A stretch of 64,000 nt of DNA from Salsuginibacillus kocurii DSM 18087 (GCF_000377705.1 NZ_KB898628.1:1-64000); one strand, 5' to 3'; counted from the stretch's first letter, positions 16,918 through 27,181 are shown. The notes: generated by a model from the letters alone, not told the origin. Made by a program: numbers and translations.

Positions 16918-17277
16918 ATGCAGACAAAGGATATTTTGAGCATGGCTGTACAGGCAGCTGACGACAAAAAAGCAGAGAATATTACAGCATTGGATATGCG
17001 CGGGATTTCGTTAATTGCTGATTATTTTATCATTTGCCATGCGAACTCAGAAAAACAAGTTCAGGCCATCGCCCGTGGCGTAAAAGAGGTTGCCCTGGAG
17101 AATGAATTAGAGGTAAAACGAATGGAAGGGTTTGACGACGCTCGGTGGGTGTTATTAGACCTCAATGATGTTGTTATTCACATTTTCCATCGTGATGAAC
17201 GATCGTATTATAACCTTGAGAAGCTCTGGGGAGATGCGTCAACAATCCAATTGGATAAGATGCTTACTTCCCCGTGA
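16918..17277 (+). CDS. rsfS: ribosomal silencing factor RsfS
   Basis: Binds uL14 and blocks subunit joining when nutrients are scarce. The family core is complete: ALDMRGISLIADYFIICHAN, ARWVLLDLNDVVIHIFH and YYNLEKLWGDA. The product is 119 residues. GGTGATTG precedes the ATG. It is the last gene of this string before a terminator at 17391. In B. subtilis yqeM follows directly; here a membrane-protein gene lies between. Confidence 0.95.
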   Translation: MQTKDILSMAVQAADDKKAENITALDMRGISLIADYFIICHANSEKQVQAIARGVKEVALENELEVKRMEGFDDARWVLLDLNDVVIHIFHRDERSYYNLEKLWGDASTIQLDKMLTSP

Positions 17278-17390
17278 AATACTGCTTACTAAACGATTTC
17301 TGTGCTACGTTCCGGGAATAGTCACCAGGGTGGGCCTAAATACTTCGATTGGTCCAAGCAGCGAGAGAAACACAAAATAAAAAGACGTGT

Positions 17391-17417
17391 AGAGAGCCTT
17401 AAAAGGCTCTCTTTTAT
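17391..17417 (+). terminator. terminator after rsfS
   Basis: AGAGAGCCTT-AA-AAGGCTCTCT followed by TTTATTG; a perfect 10-bp stem with a short T-tail. The preceding 17278-17390 contains no clear gene, although one frame (about 17317-17380) reads protein-like (GGPKYFDWSKQRE) without a start. Confidence 0.8.
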
Positions 17418-17519
17418 TGTTTATACGGGTGGTTGTGCAATTGCCCTAGAAGAAAGCAAGGATTAATCACTTAAGTATGCGGGGATATAGTGACAAGCAG
17501 GAATGGAGGAGGAGAAACT

Positions 17520-18371
17520 ATGAGTAAAATGATTGCTTATGGCAAAGCGTTAGGAAAGGAATTCTCTAATGATAACGTCCCCTTGCTGGCTGCTGCCCAG
17601 GCGTATTATTATTTACTATCGATTGTGCCAATGCTGATATTAATTCTTAGCATCCTGCCTTACTTAAACATTGATCCTGATTGGGCGATGGCAGTGATGG
17701 TAAGTATATTACCTGCTGAGACAGCAGCAGTGTTTGAAGAGCAGATAATAAATGTGATTACAACCGAGCGGGGCGGTTTGTTGACGGCAGGTATCATTGG
17801 CACCATATGGTCAGCTTCGAATGGTATGAATGCATTTATTAAAGCACAAAATGAAGCGTATAACGTGGAAGAAAGCCGTCCTTTTATAAAAGCGAGACTT
17901 GTTTCCATTGGTTTAACGTTAGGGATGATTTCAGCTATTATTATAGCTTTCATTCTTCCTATTTTTGGTGATATCATCATTCATTTTATCAACTCACTTG
18001 TTTCATTGCCTGCCCAAACAGAACTATTATTTAGGGTACTGCGTTGGACGGTCAGCATCTTAATCATTGCTGCTATATTAACAGCTCTTTATCATTTTGC
18101 TCCTAACATAAAACTCCCGTTCAGAACAGCTCTTCCTGGAGCGTTATTTGCTACAATTTCCTGGCTGGTCGCTTCGTATGGATTTTCTCTGTATGTCAGC
18201 AATTTTGGTAATTACTCTGAAACGTATGGCAGTTTAGGAGGCATTATTGTTCTAATGCTCTGGTTTTTCCTGACTGGGATCATTCTTGTAGTTGGGGCGG
18301 AGATAAATGCAGTCATTTACCGGAAACGAATAGCGAAAGAGCCAGTGCAAGAAGAAACAGTTTCGATGTAA
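17520..18371 (+). CDS. YihY/virulence-factor-BrkB family membrane protein
   Basis: A polytopic membrane protein of the UPF0761 family (B. subtilis YfkH-like). Family signatures are AAAQAYYYLLSIVPMLILIL near the start, TIWSASNGMNAFIKAQNEAYN, and YGSLGGIIVLMLWFFLTGII near the end, with about six hydrophobic segments. It was once called ribonuclease BN, but the activity assignment was wrong; the real function is unknown. I start at 17520 (284 residues) after GGAGGAGGAG. Its insertion between rsfS and yqeM breaks the usual order. Confidence 0.88.
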   Translation: MSKMIAYGKALGKEFSNDNVPLLAAAQAYYYLLSIVPMLILILSILPYLNIDPDWAMAVMVSILPAETAAVFEEQIINVITTERGGLLTAGIIGTIWSASNGMNAFIKAQNEAYNVEESRPFIKARLVSIGLTLGMISAIIIAFILPIFGDIIIHFINSLVSLPAQTELLFRVLRWTVSILIIAAILTALYHFAPNIKLPFRTALPGALFATISWLVASYGFSLYVSNFGNYSETYGSLGGIIVLMLWFFLTGIILVVGAEINAVIYRKRIAKEPVQEETVSM

Positions 18372-18643
18372 CTTGAGAAAAAGAACAGGTGATGTGATAA
18401 GGACCCGGACCCAATCCATCTACTTCTTATGCTAGTTCTTTCTTTTATAATTGTAGTAAGCTAGTTAAGGCGATTTGTATTTATAAGGCTTTGTTGAAGG
18501 AAGGACCAAGATCTCGTTACATTTGCCAGTATGTTAGCACCTTCTACTTCCATCAACATAGGCCTTTACCAGAACTTTCATTTAGAGAAGGACTAGTATG
18601 TGACATGTAAAGAGAAAACCGATAAAGAGAGGGGATTTATGTT

Positions 18644-19378
18644 TTGTATGCAACATTTGCTTATATTTACGATGAGTTAATGGCAGAAGTTTCTTATGAC
18701 AGTTGGGTAAACTGGACGAAGACCAAGCTTAAGGAAGATTTTGAAAATCCTTCTGTTTTAGATGTTGGTTGCGGGACGGGGGAATTTTTAATTGAATTTA
18801 ATAAGCAAGGTTTTAACGCAGCCGGGGTAGATCTTTCAGAAGACATGCTTGCAGTGTGCAAGGAAAAGGCAGAATCAGAAAGGATAAACGTGAAGCTTTT
18901 TCAACAAGACATGCGTGACCTATCTGGCCTAGGTACATTTGATGTAATTACTCTGTATTGTGATTCGCTTAATTATTTATCGACGCCAGAAGACGTAAGA
19001 CAAACATTTCAACGTCTGTATGACTCCTTAAACGAAAACGGTATGTTATTATTTGATGTTCATTCGACTTATAAAATGGAAGAACTCCTTCCCGGCCATA
19101 GCTTTGCTGATCCTGCTTATGACCTTGCTCTCATGTGGAATGTGTATGAAGGACAAGAAAAATGGAGCGTCGAACATGAATTGACATTTTTTGAGCAAAT
19201 GGAAGACGGTGTTTACAGGCGAGAAGAGGAAGTGCATAAGCAACGCACTTTTGCGGTCGATAAATATGAAGAATGGTTAATAGAAGCGAACTTTAAGAAG
19301 GTAGAAGTGGAAGCTGACTTTGAAGACTCTCCTCCCCAAAAAAAGAGTGAGCGTATACTTTTTAGTGCACGTAAATAA
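18644..19378 (+). CDS. yqeM: class I SAM-dependent methyltransferase YqeM
   Basis: A 244-residue methyltransferase with the SAM-binding motif VLDVGCGTGEFLIEF and the acidic VDLSEDML. Substrate unknown. The N-terminus FAYIYDELMAEVSYDSWV is typical of YqeM. It starts at a TTG (18644), nine bases after AGAGGGG; an ATG at 18639 is out of frame. The 272-bp gap before it (18372-18643) shows no gene or clear signal to me. It is followed by a hairpin shared with convergent comER. Confidence 0.88.
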   Translation: MYATFAYIYDELMAEVSYDSWVNWTKTKLKEDFENPSVLDVGCGTGEFLIEFNKQGFNAAGVDLSEDMLAVCKEKAESERINVKLFQQDMRDLSGLGTFDVITLYCDSLNYLSTPEDVRQTFQRLYDSLNENGMLLFDVHSTYKMEELLPGHSFADPAYDLALMWNVYEGQEKWSVEHELTFFEQMEDGVYRREEEVHKQRTFAVDKYEEWLIEANFKKVEVEADFEDSPPQKKSERILFSARK

Positions 19379-19411
19379 CTTGCCACTCTGTTAACAAGTG
19401 GTGTACACTGA

Positions 19412-19436
19412 AACGGAGCCTTTATTAGGCTCCGTT
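19412..19436. terminator. hairpin between yqeM and comER
   Basis: AACGGAGCC-TTTATTA-GGCTCCGTT, a perfect 9-bp stem that overlaps the comER stop codon. It has only short T-tails, so it may be a weak terminator on both strands. Confidence 0.5.
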
Positions 19437-20249
19437 AAATGATTCATTGACATTGCGAACGTCTTCTTGATACTTTGCTTGTGTTGTTTGAATTAATTCA
19501 TCAAACATTCCTTCTACGTAAGGTTGCAAAGCTTCTATTCCTTCCCCTGTAACTCCTCCGGGTACACAAACTTTATCCTGCAGTGTTTGTAAGTCATAAA
19601 TTTCCTTTTCAAGCAGTTTGCCAAGTCCAATCATCATGGTGGTAATTAACCTTTCAGCCTCCGTATAAGAAATCGATGTTTCCTTGACTGCAGCTTCGGT
19701 CCATTCTTTGAGAAAATAAGCTAAAAATGCTGGTCCGCAGCTTACAAAATCAGAGGCGATGCGTGTGATATCATCCGTTATTTCTGTTGGTCGGCTGATT
19801 TGTTGGAACCAGGCCGTAAACCATTCTTTTTCCACAGCACTAAAGTCTTTTCCGAAGGTTAATAGCATACCCCCAGATCCACTTGCGTTCGTGATGCTTG
19901 GGATTGCGCGTACCACTCTTCCCGGCAGTCTGCTCTCTAATTGGTGCAGAGGAACTGGACTGGTAATTGAGATAAAGATTTGATCGGAGGAGGCAACCGG
20001 GGCTATTTCCTTTACGATTGACTCAAACTGAGCTGGACGCACACATAAAAAAACAAGGTCAGACTGACTTACCGTAGCACTAGCCCGTGTATCTACGGTA
20101 GCACCGCTAATTTCTTGCGCCAGCTTAGCAGCTTTGTCTTTTGTCCGGTTACAAAGCCGTAAATTGTGGGACTTTACCACATTGTAAGCGACAAGAGACT
20201 TCGCTAGCATCCCTCCCATACTCCCTGTACCAATGATGCCCACCTTCAT
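19425..20249 (-). CDS. comER: late competence protein ComER
   Basis: A pyrroline-5-carboxylate reductase-like protein encoded opposite the comE operon, as in B. subtilis. The Rossmann motif GIIGTGSMGG is at the N-terminus, and FLCVRPAQFE and the SCGPAFLAYFL region match the family. In B. subtilis it is not needed for competence and is linked to biofilm and sporulation control; its reaction is unproven. It is 274 residues, with AAAGGATGG before the ATG. Confidence 0.9.
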   Translation of the reverse strand: MKVGIIGTGSMGGMLAKSLVAYNVVKSHNLRLCNRTKDKAAKLAQEISGATVDTRASATVSQSDLVFLCVRPAQFESIVKEIAPVASSDQIFISITSPVPLHQLESRLPGRVVRAIPSITNASGSGGMLLTFGKDFSAVEKEWFTAWFQQISRPTEITDDITRIASDFVSCGPAFLAYFLKEWTEAAVKETSISYTEAERLITTMMIGLGKLLEKEIYDLQTLQDKVCVPGGVTGEGIEALQPYVEGMFDELIQTTQAKYQEDVRNVNESFNGA

Positions 20250-20410
20250 AACGTTCCATCCTTTCGTTTCTTTATAGAAATATAGTTATTCAAGTGAAAA
20301 GGTCTTACACGTAGTTGGAATTTAGAATTTTTAAACAGAACTTTACCTTTTGTTACTCTATGACCACGATACGTTAATATGCGCAGAACTTTTTGAAAAA
20401 GGGGGAAGTT

Positions 20411-21043
20411 ATGTATATTCCTTTTAAAAAAGAATGGATATTAATGGGACTTGGCTTGTTGATAGCTGTAGTACTCTTTATCTCTTTTACGAACAGTGAA
20501 GAACCAGTGGAAGATATGGCTACGGTAGATGATTGGAACACAGAAGTGAGAGAAGATGAAAAGGATGAAATGAAGTTAGAGGGGCAGAAAGACGAGGTAG
20601 AAGAGAAAGTTACAGTAGACATAAAAGGAGAAGTAAATAAACCAGGCGTTTATGAACTGACTTCCTCAGCTCGTGTTATTGATGCAATTGAAAAAGCTGG
20701 TGGATTAAACGAAAGTGCGGAAGCAAGAGCGGTTAACCAGGCAGAACGGCTTGTAGATGAAATGGTAGTATATGTACCACATGAAAGTGATTACGATGAA
20801 GCCACCGGGTGGGATGAACCACCTGCTGGCGATGGTGGAGGAGCTGGAGACAAACTTAGAATCAACTCCGCAGAGCAAACAGAGTTGGAAACTCTCCCGG
20901 GGATCGGCCCGCAAAAAGCACAAGCGATCCTAGAGTTCCGCGAAGAACATGGTCCGTTTGAAAAGGTGGAAGAATTAGAAGAAGTAAACGGGATTGGGCC
21001 AGCCTCATTGGAACAAATCAGTGAATTAATTGAAATACGTTAA
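20411..21043 (+). CDS. comEA: competence DNA receptor ComEA
   Basis: Membrane-anchored double-stranded DNA receptor for transformation. It has an N-terminal anchor (WILMGLGLLIAVVLFISF), a strongly acidic linker, and an SLBB domain (VDIKGEVNKPGVYEL). A C-terminal pair of helix-hairpin-helix motifs follows (LETLPGIGPQKAQAILEFR, LEEVNGIGPASLEQI). I chose the ATG at 20411, with GGGGGAAG upstream, over a TTG at 20393. It is divergent from comER. The comEB dCMP deaminase gene that normally follows is absent. Confidence 0.93.
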   Translation: MYIPFKKEWILMGLGLLIAVVLFISFTNSEEPVEDMATVDDWNTEVREDEKDEMKLEGQKDEVEEKVTVDIKGEVNKPGVYELTSSARVIDAIEKAGGLNESAEARAVNQAERLVDEMVVYVPHESDYDEATGWDEPPAGDGGGAGDKLRINSAEQTELETLPGIGPQKAQAILEFREEHGPFEKVEELEEVNGIGPASLEQISELIEIR

Positions 21044-21048
21044 AAAGT

Positions 21049-21078
21049 TTGACAAATCTGAAATCTGCTCATTATACT
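21049..21078 (+). promoter_or_regulatory. sigma-A promoter of the metY-like gene
   Basis: A perfect TTGACA (21049-21054), 18 bp, then TATACT (21073-21078), beginning just after the comEA stop. The leader is only about 65 nt, with no sign of a SAM riboswitch or T-box. It shows that the following gene is expressed separately from comEA. Confidence 0.75.
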
Positions 21079-21143
21079 GTAAAAGAGTTAAGTACGCCTT
21101 AGAAATGAGTGGCATGTTTGCACACTTAATCATGAAAGGGTGA

Positions 21144-22439
<1,296 letters not shown>

Positions 22440-22524
22440 GCTGCTCAAGCAAATGAAGAGCTGAACTGGTTATGTTGGTTCGAATGGCTGCTAACCATAG
22501 GTGTAACTATACGGATTGAAGATA

Positions 22525-22549
22525 AAGGGGCTGTTTTGCCCCTTATTGC
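22525..22549 (+). terminator. terminator after metY
   Basis: AAGGGGC-TGTTTT-GCCCCTT stem with a weak TATTGCTT tail, 85 bp after the metY stop. It separates metY from comEC. Confidence 0.6.
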
Positions 22550-22660
22550 TTCTGAAGATTGCCTATGTGAATTTAAGCCAACTTGACTAATATAAAAAGC
22601 TTATGAATAGTCAAGGCAAATAAATATATAGGAAATAGATGAGAGAAGAAGATATAGAGC

Positions 22661-25042
22661 TTGGCCGCTAAATGGCAGCTAGGTCCACTCTCTTTTCTTA
22701 TAATGGGAGGGATTATACCTGTTTTGAAAGGCTATGGCATTGTACTAGCATTGGCTAGCGTAGTCCTCCTTATATTTTACACCACAGAAGGCGTTGGGGT
22801 TGGCTTTTTAACCTTTTTCACCTTCTCTGTTTTAGGGCTCTTCCAATTAAAACCGCCTCCTTTAATTTGGTTTTTTCTCCTTCTGGTAGTTTCTTTCTTT
22901 ATTCTTCGAATGGAAATATTTCCTCCCTATCAAGCCTCCATGCTGAATCCTGAAAACTCTGACGTAACTGGCGTTATCACAAGCAGCCCTGAAGAAAATG
23001 GGAATCAGATCTCTTTTACTTTGCGAGACATAGAAACGAGCGAGGAAGTACGTGTTCAACTAGTTGCAAGCAATATAGAAGAGTTAGAAGAACTTCAAGC
23101 GAGCCAAGCCGGGATGATGTGTAGTATAGAAGGTGAATTTGAAAAGCCGTCGCCGGCAGTTAATTTTAAGGGGTTTGATTATCAGCAATTTTTAGAAAGG
23201 CAAGGCATTTTTTATCAGTTTTACGGCGAAGTTAATGAACATTTTAGTTGTGTCACTGAGGAGCTAGGAGTTACAGACCACTTACTCCGCTTCAGACAAG
23301 CGGGCGTACAAATGATTAGAGAACATTTTCCTGACGAGTCAGCAGGAATGGCAGCAGCTTTATTATTTGGGGACCGCCAAGACCTAGCTCCAGAAATAGT
23401 AGATGCTTATCAAGAAACTGGCATTATTCATGTCTTGGCCGTGTCTGGCCTGCATGTCGGCCTTATTGTTGCATTTAAGTATCAATTATTGCTGCGATTA
23501 GGGTTGACAAAAGAACGAGTCATGGAAGTATTGATCGCACTATTGCCAGCTTATATAGTAGTTGCAGGAGGTGCCCCATCGGTAATTCGAGCCAGCTTTA
23601 TGGCCATGGCTGTATTTCTTTGCTTACGTTTTAAAATGAAATTACATCCTCTTGATGGTGTAAGTATAGTTGGCATAGTCATGTTGTTCATTGACCCGTA
23701 CATGTTATATCATATTGGTTTTCAATTATCATTTACCATTACGATTGCTCTTATAATTACAAGCCCTGTTGTGTTTAGGAAAACGGGGGGTTATTTTCAA
23801 CGTCTCATCCTGGTTTCATTCATTGCTCAACTAGCAGCCACTCCGTTTTTAATTTACCACTTTTATCAATTTTCATTGCTTAGCCTCTTGTTAAACCTCA
23901 TTTTCGTCCCTCTCATTTCAGTCGTTATTCTCCCTGCTTCATTTGGTTTCTTCTTCTTATCTCATCTCTCGCTGGATTTCTTATCGTTAATGAAACCTCT
24001 GAATGCTTCTCTCCACTACATTCATACTGCTCTTTTAACTGTGCACGAGACAAACATTGGCATCGTTACGCTTGGCAGGCCGTCAAATATCGTGCTTTTG
24101 CTGATAAGTATATCGGTGCTTTTGTCCTTGGTTTGTTTTGAAAAGGGTAGAAAAGCATTTTTTCTTTCGTTAATTGGGGTAGCTGTAACTCTCGGCATTC
24201 AATATGTAGCCCCTTATTTTGACAGCAGTGCACGTGTAACCATGTTGGATGTCGGCCAGGGAGACAGTTTTCTTATTGAACTTCCCTATCGACAGGCCGT
24301 TTATTTAATTGATACAGGAGGGTCCCTTCCATTCGAACAAGAAGAATGGGAAGAGCGGGAGCGTCCCTTTGACCCGGGGCGGGATGTGGTCGCTCCTTAT
24401 TTAAAAGCTCAAGGTATACGTTCACTTGATAAAGTAATTATCACTCACGGTCATTGGGATCATTATGGAGGCATCTTTTCATTGTTAGAAGAGGTTGAAG
24501 TTGGGAAGGTGCTGTATGGCAATGTGCCAATTGAAGAAGCAGGAGAAGAGTTATTGTTTGAAACGCTATACAACGAAAGGGTCGCAGTAGAACCCGTCAA
24601 AGAAGGTGACCACTGGACAGCAGCAGAACAGGTATTTTATGTGCTGTCGCCAGTTGGAGATGAATCCTCTCTGAACGAACGTTCAATTGTGCTCTTTACA
24701 ATGTTTGCAGAAACGAGCTGGTTATTTACCGGCGATTTGGAAGCGGAAGGAGAACAGCGGTTAGTACGAGAATATCCTGGCTTAAAAGCTGACGTATTAA
24801 AAGCAGGACATCATGGAAGCCGGACCTCTTCCAATCCCTATTTTTTAGAACAATTAAATCCGAGGCTTTCTCTAATCTCGGCGGGGCGCAACAATCGATT
24901 TTCCCATCCGCATACAGAAGTGCTCGAAGAAAAAGTAAAGCGAAATATAAAGATACTGCGCACAGACCAACACGGAGCAGTTCGCTTCACATATGATAAG
25001 AATGGAACACAAACAATTGAAACATCAATTTCTCCAAACTAA
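22661..25042 (+). CDS. comEC: competence DNA-uptake channel ComEC
   Basis: Forms the membrane channel for incoming single-stranded DNA. It is 793 residues: an N-terminal hydrophobic part, an OB-like DUF4131 region, and the Competence domain (about residues 220-480, VLAVSGLHVGLIVAF, GGAPSVIRASFMAMAVFL). A metallo-beta-lactamase-like domain follows (DVGQGDSFLIELP, THGHWDHYGG, AGHHGSRTSSN) and could act as the nuclease. The start is a TTG at 22661 with a weak purine-rich site. No nearby comEA promoter reads through metY and its terminator, so it probably has its own promoter in 22550-22660. Confidence 0.92.
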   Translation: MAAKWQLGPLSFLIMGGIIPVLKGYGIVLALASVVLLIFYTTEGVGVGFLTFFTFSVLGLFQLKPPPLIWFFLLLVVSFFILRMEIFPPYQASMLNPENSDVTGVITSSPEENGNQISFTLRDIETSEEVRVQLVASNIEELEELQASQAGMMCSIEGEFEKPSPAVNFKGFDYQQFLERQGIFYQFYGEVNEHFSCVTEELGVTDHLLRFRQAGVQMIREHFPDESAGMAAALLFGDRQDLAPEIVDAYQETGIIHVLAVSGLHVGLIVAFKYQLLLRLGLTKERVMEVLIALLPAYIVVAGGAPSVIRASFMAMAVFLCLRFKMKLHPLDGVSIVGIVMLFIDPYMLYHIGFQLSFTITIALIITSPVVFRKTGGYFQRLILVSFIAQLAATPFLIYHFYQFSLLSLLLNLIFVPLISVVILPASFGFFFLSHLSLDFLSLMKPLNASLHYIHTALLTVHETNIGIVTLGRPSNIVLLLISISVLLSLVCFEKGRKAFFLSLIGVAVTLGIQYVAPYFDSSARVTMLDVGQGDSFLIELPYRQAVYLIDTGGSLPFEQEEWEERERPFDPGRDVVAPYLKAQGIRSLDKVIITHGHWDHYGGIFSLLEEVEVGKVLYGNVPIEEAGEELLFETLYNERVAVEPVKEGDHWTAAEQVFYVLSPVGDESSLNERSIVLFTMFAETSWLFTGDLEAEGEQRLVREYPGLKADVLKAGHHGSRTSSNPYFLEQLNPRLSLISAGRNNRFSHPHTEVLEEKVKRNIKILRTDQHGAVRFTYDKNGTQTIETSISPN

Positions 25043-25085
25043 AACAAGGACCTTCTCTGAACGTATACAAGGAAGTTTTTGGCAT

Positions 25086-25112
25086 AAAAAAAGATTGCCC
25101 GCAAATGGGCAA
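25086..25112 (-). terminator. terminator of yqzM
   Basis: TTGCCC/GGGCAA stem (25095-25112) followed on the minus strand by TC and a run of seven T (25092-25086). On the plus strand the tail is weaker (CCTTTT) but it could also serve comEC. Confidence 0.8.
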
Positions 25113-25116
25113 CCTT

Positions 25117-25257
25117 TTACAAGTTACCGACAACATCAACAGCTGTTGCGATAACAAAAATGGTAGCGAAGAAGCCAAAGGAGACCACAAAAGCCACGAT
25201 CGAATCATTCAGGTCATTGCGTTTACTTTGGACGTCTTTTTCGAATTCGTTATTCAT
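25117..25257 (-). CDS. yqzM: YqzM family small membrane protein
   Basis: A 46-residue protein that matches B. subtilis YqzM: MNNEFEKDVQSKRNDLNDS, then one membrane helix VAFVVSFGFFATIFVIATAV. Function unknown. GGAGGG lies about nine bases before the ATG. It sits between comEC and holA on the opposite strand, as in B. subtilis, and has its own terminator. Confidence 0.9.
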   Translation of the reverse strand: MNNEFEKDVQSKRNDLNDSIVAFVVSFGFFATIFVIATAVDVVGNL

Positions 25258-25457
25258 GTAAAATCCCTCCTCGCTCATGTCCTAGTATAAGTCAAGCTCT
25301 TAAAAAAATCCATAACGTTCATCAATTTTGCCATTGTTCAGTTAAGAGAATGTGAACAATTTCATTCGAAATTGCCACATTGAGCTTATATGCAGCTAGT
25401 GGACAGGAGGAGACGACGAATTTGACCCATCTCGAGACCCAATAAGCCAATTAATTC

Positions 25458-25781
25458 TTATACGAGGAGATCAAAGGAAAGCTTGGTTGCTTGCACCATG
25501 TCAGGAGTTGTCACCGATATTTTTTGGTTGAATAGGATATCATAAAGCGTAATTACATTATGGTCGCGGGCAAATAGGGTTCCTAGGCCTTTTGCCGGCG
25601 TTAAATATAGATGGAAAGCGGCCCTCGCCGGCTGCTTTCTTCATTTGTTGTAAAGGCGTTTTTGCAATGGAAATGTTGAGGACATGATCCAATAGGTAGC
25701 TTTTGTTCGAGCGCAAGCGAGTTCTTAAATTGGCTACACTCTCTTCTTTTCTTCAGGTAGGAAATCAGCTAAACTGTACAT
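25458..25781 (-). pseudogene. unrecognised broken gene between yqzM and holA
   Basis: Minus-strand translation gives a protein-like sequence of about 110 residues in three frames. It starts MYSLADFLPEEKK (ATG at 25781). A frameshift near 25745 leads into ESVANLRTRLRSNKSYLLDH and then VLNISIAKTPLQQMKKAAG. A second shift near 25630 leads into FHLYLTPAKGLGTLFARDHN and LYDILFNQKISVTTPDMVQA, ending TKLSFDLLV at 25458. The composition looks coding. I do not recognise the family. No ribosome site is obvious. The interval is otherwise empty (25258-25457 holds only holA or yqzM leader DNA). It may be a decayed gene or an intact one with indel errors. Confidence 0.5.
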
Positions 25782-25822
25782 GCGAAACAGTGAAGAAACG
25801 GTGGAGAAAGGAGAGATTGGAA

Positions 25823-26845
25823 TTGTCATACCTCGAGGTGAAACAAGACATACAGCAAGGAAAGACACACTCTCTTTATTTTTTTCATGGCACGGAAACT
25901 TACATTATTGATGACCTTGTTCATGATTTACTTAAGCAATCCTTGTCTGAAGAAGAACGAGATTTTAATTTATCTATATATGATATGCGGGAAACCCCCG
26001 TTGAACTGGCGATTGAAGAAGCTGAAACCCTGCCTTTTTTTGGGGAAAAGCGAGTCGTTGTTCTGAAACATGCCTTTTTTCTAACCGGGCAAAAAACGAA
26101 AGAAAAAGTTGAGCATGACCTAAAACGGTTTGAGAGTTATGTAGAAAATCCTTCTCCTGATACTGTTTTTGTTGTTGCTGCTCCTTATGAAAAAATTGAT
26201 AACCGTAAAAAAGTTGTAAAACGTCTTAAAGCAAATGGAGCTGCGGTGGAGGCAGTTCCACTTTCAGAAGGTGCAATGAAAAAATGGCTAGAGAATATAG
26301 TTACTTCTCATGAGCGTTCAATTGATAAAGAAGCTATGGAAATGCTCATTCAACTTACTGGAGCAGACCTCTTAACGTTGGTAAGAGAAATCGAAAAATT
26401 AAGTTTATATTGCACCGAGCGTATTGCAATAAATGACGTGCAAATGTTAACTCCCAGAAGTCTAGAGGAAAATGTGTTTACACTAATTGACCAGGCCGCA
26501 AAAGGACAGATTGGCCAAGCAATGCAAACCTTCTATGATCTATTAAAACAAAATGAAGAACCCATTCGTCTTGTAGCTCTTTTTGCACGCCAATTTCGAA
26601 TGATGCTGCACGTGAAAGAACTTTCGACTCGTGGTTATTCGCAGCAAAAAATGGCGAGCGTGCTGCGGGTTCATCCCTATGCAGTAAAAGTAGCTGCTAC
26701 GCGTGCCTCTTCTTATTCAAAACAAACATTGGAACAATTGTTAGTCGAACTGGCGGAAGTCGATGAGACGGTGAAAACAGGGAAAGTTGATAAGAAATTG
26801 GCCCTGGAGTTGTTCATCTTAAAGTTAAAACCACAGGCCTCATAA
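25823..26845 (+). CDS. holA: DNA polymerase III subunit delta
   Basis: The delta subunit opens the sliding clamp in the clamp loader. It is 340 residues (347 in B. subtilis YqeN). Conserved blocks are YFFHGTETYIIDDLV, AEALPFFGEKRVVVLK-like at residues 60-75, VFVVAAPYEKIDNRKK, and FYDLLKQNEEPIRLVALFAR with the C-terminal collar domain. The start is a TTG at 25823, nine bases after AAAGGAG; the longer frame to 25703 adds an unconserved leader. It is followed by a GC-rich repeat and a terminator shared with rpsT. Confidence 0.9.
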   Translation: MSYLEVKQDIQQGKTHSLYFFHGTETYIIDDLVHDLLKQSLSEEERDFNLSIYDMRETPVELAIEEAETLPFFGEKRVVVLKHAFFLTGQKTKEKVEHDLKRFESYVENPSPDTVFVVAAPYEKIDNRKKVVKRLKANGAAVEAVPLSEGAMKKWLENIVTSHERSIDKEAMEMLIQLTGADLLTLVREIEKLSLYCTERIAINDVQMLTPRSLEENVFTLIDQAAKGQIGQAMQTFYDLLKQNEEPIRLVALFARQFRMMLHVKELSTRGYSQQKMASVLRVHPYAVKVAATRASSYSKQTLEQLLVELAEVDETVKTGKVDKKLALELFILKLKPQAS

Positions 26846-26925
26846 TATCAGCTTGTTTAAAAAGCCGGTGGGGGCTTGGCGGCGTGCCGCCCCTTGATGC
26901 TCGAGGTGTTTTCTAGTCCTGACTC

Positions 26926-27114
26926 TGTACAGCAAGCTGCAATGCGCAGTTCTAGAAAAACGTGTCGCATCTAAGCAAGGCGTCTCCGCTTTTCGATGTC
27001 CAGCTTCGCGGGCTAGCGGCTTGAGATCCCTTTCTCCCACACTGCGGCGGCGACAGCCTCCTCGGTGGAAGAGAAGGGCTCTGCGCCGCTGCCCCAGCCC
27101 GCTCCGCTTTTCTT
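26926..27114. repeat. GC-rich intergenic repeat, copy 1
   Basis: The core (26976-27114) begins CAAGGCGTCTCCGCTTTTCG and ends GCTCCGCTTTTCTT, so CTCCGCTTTTC occurs as a direct repeat at both ends. Between them are CTAGCGGCTTG and CTGCGGCGGCGACAGCCTCC. A diverged upstream part (from about 26926, TGCGCAGTTCTAGAAAA) is also shared. Copy 2 lies at 58689-58880. The GC content is far above the flanks. I know similar elements from other Bacillaceae intergenic regions. It carries no plausible gene. Confidence 0.8.
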
Positions 27115-27123
27115 ATAAAAAAA

Positions 27124-27147
27124 CTCTCCGGCAGTTAAGCCGGAGAG
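27124..27147. terminator. terminator between holA and rpsT
   Basis: CTCTCCGGC-AGTTAA-GCCGGAGAG, a perfect 9-bp stem. On the minus strand it is followed by seven T, so it is a strong rpsT terminator; on the plus strand CTTTTA follows, so it may also end holA. Confidence 0.92.
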
Positions 27148-27181
27148 CTTTTACGTCGCGCGCGAAGCAAAAGATTATATC

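Noticed and set aside
20350-20378. TTGTTA-N17-GTTAAT as a comEA promoter
   Set aside because: The match is too weak, and no clear ComK box was found to support it.
26840-27040. 66-codon minus-strand frame in the GC-rich repeat
   Set aside because: It lies in non-coding repeat DNA and is not shared as a frame with copy 2.
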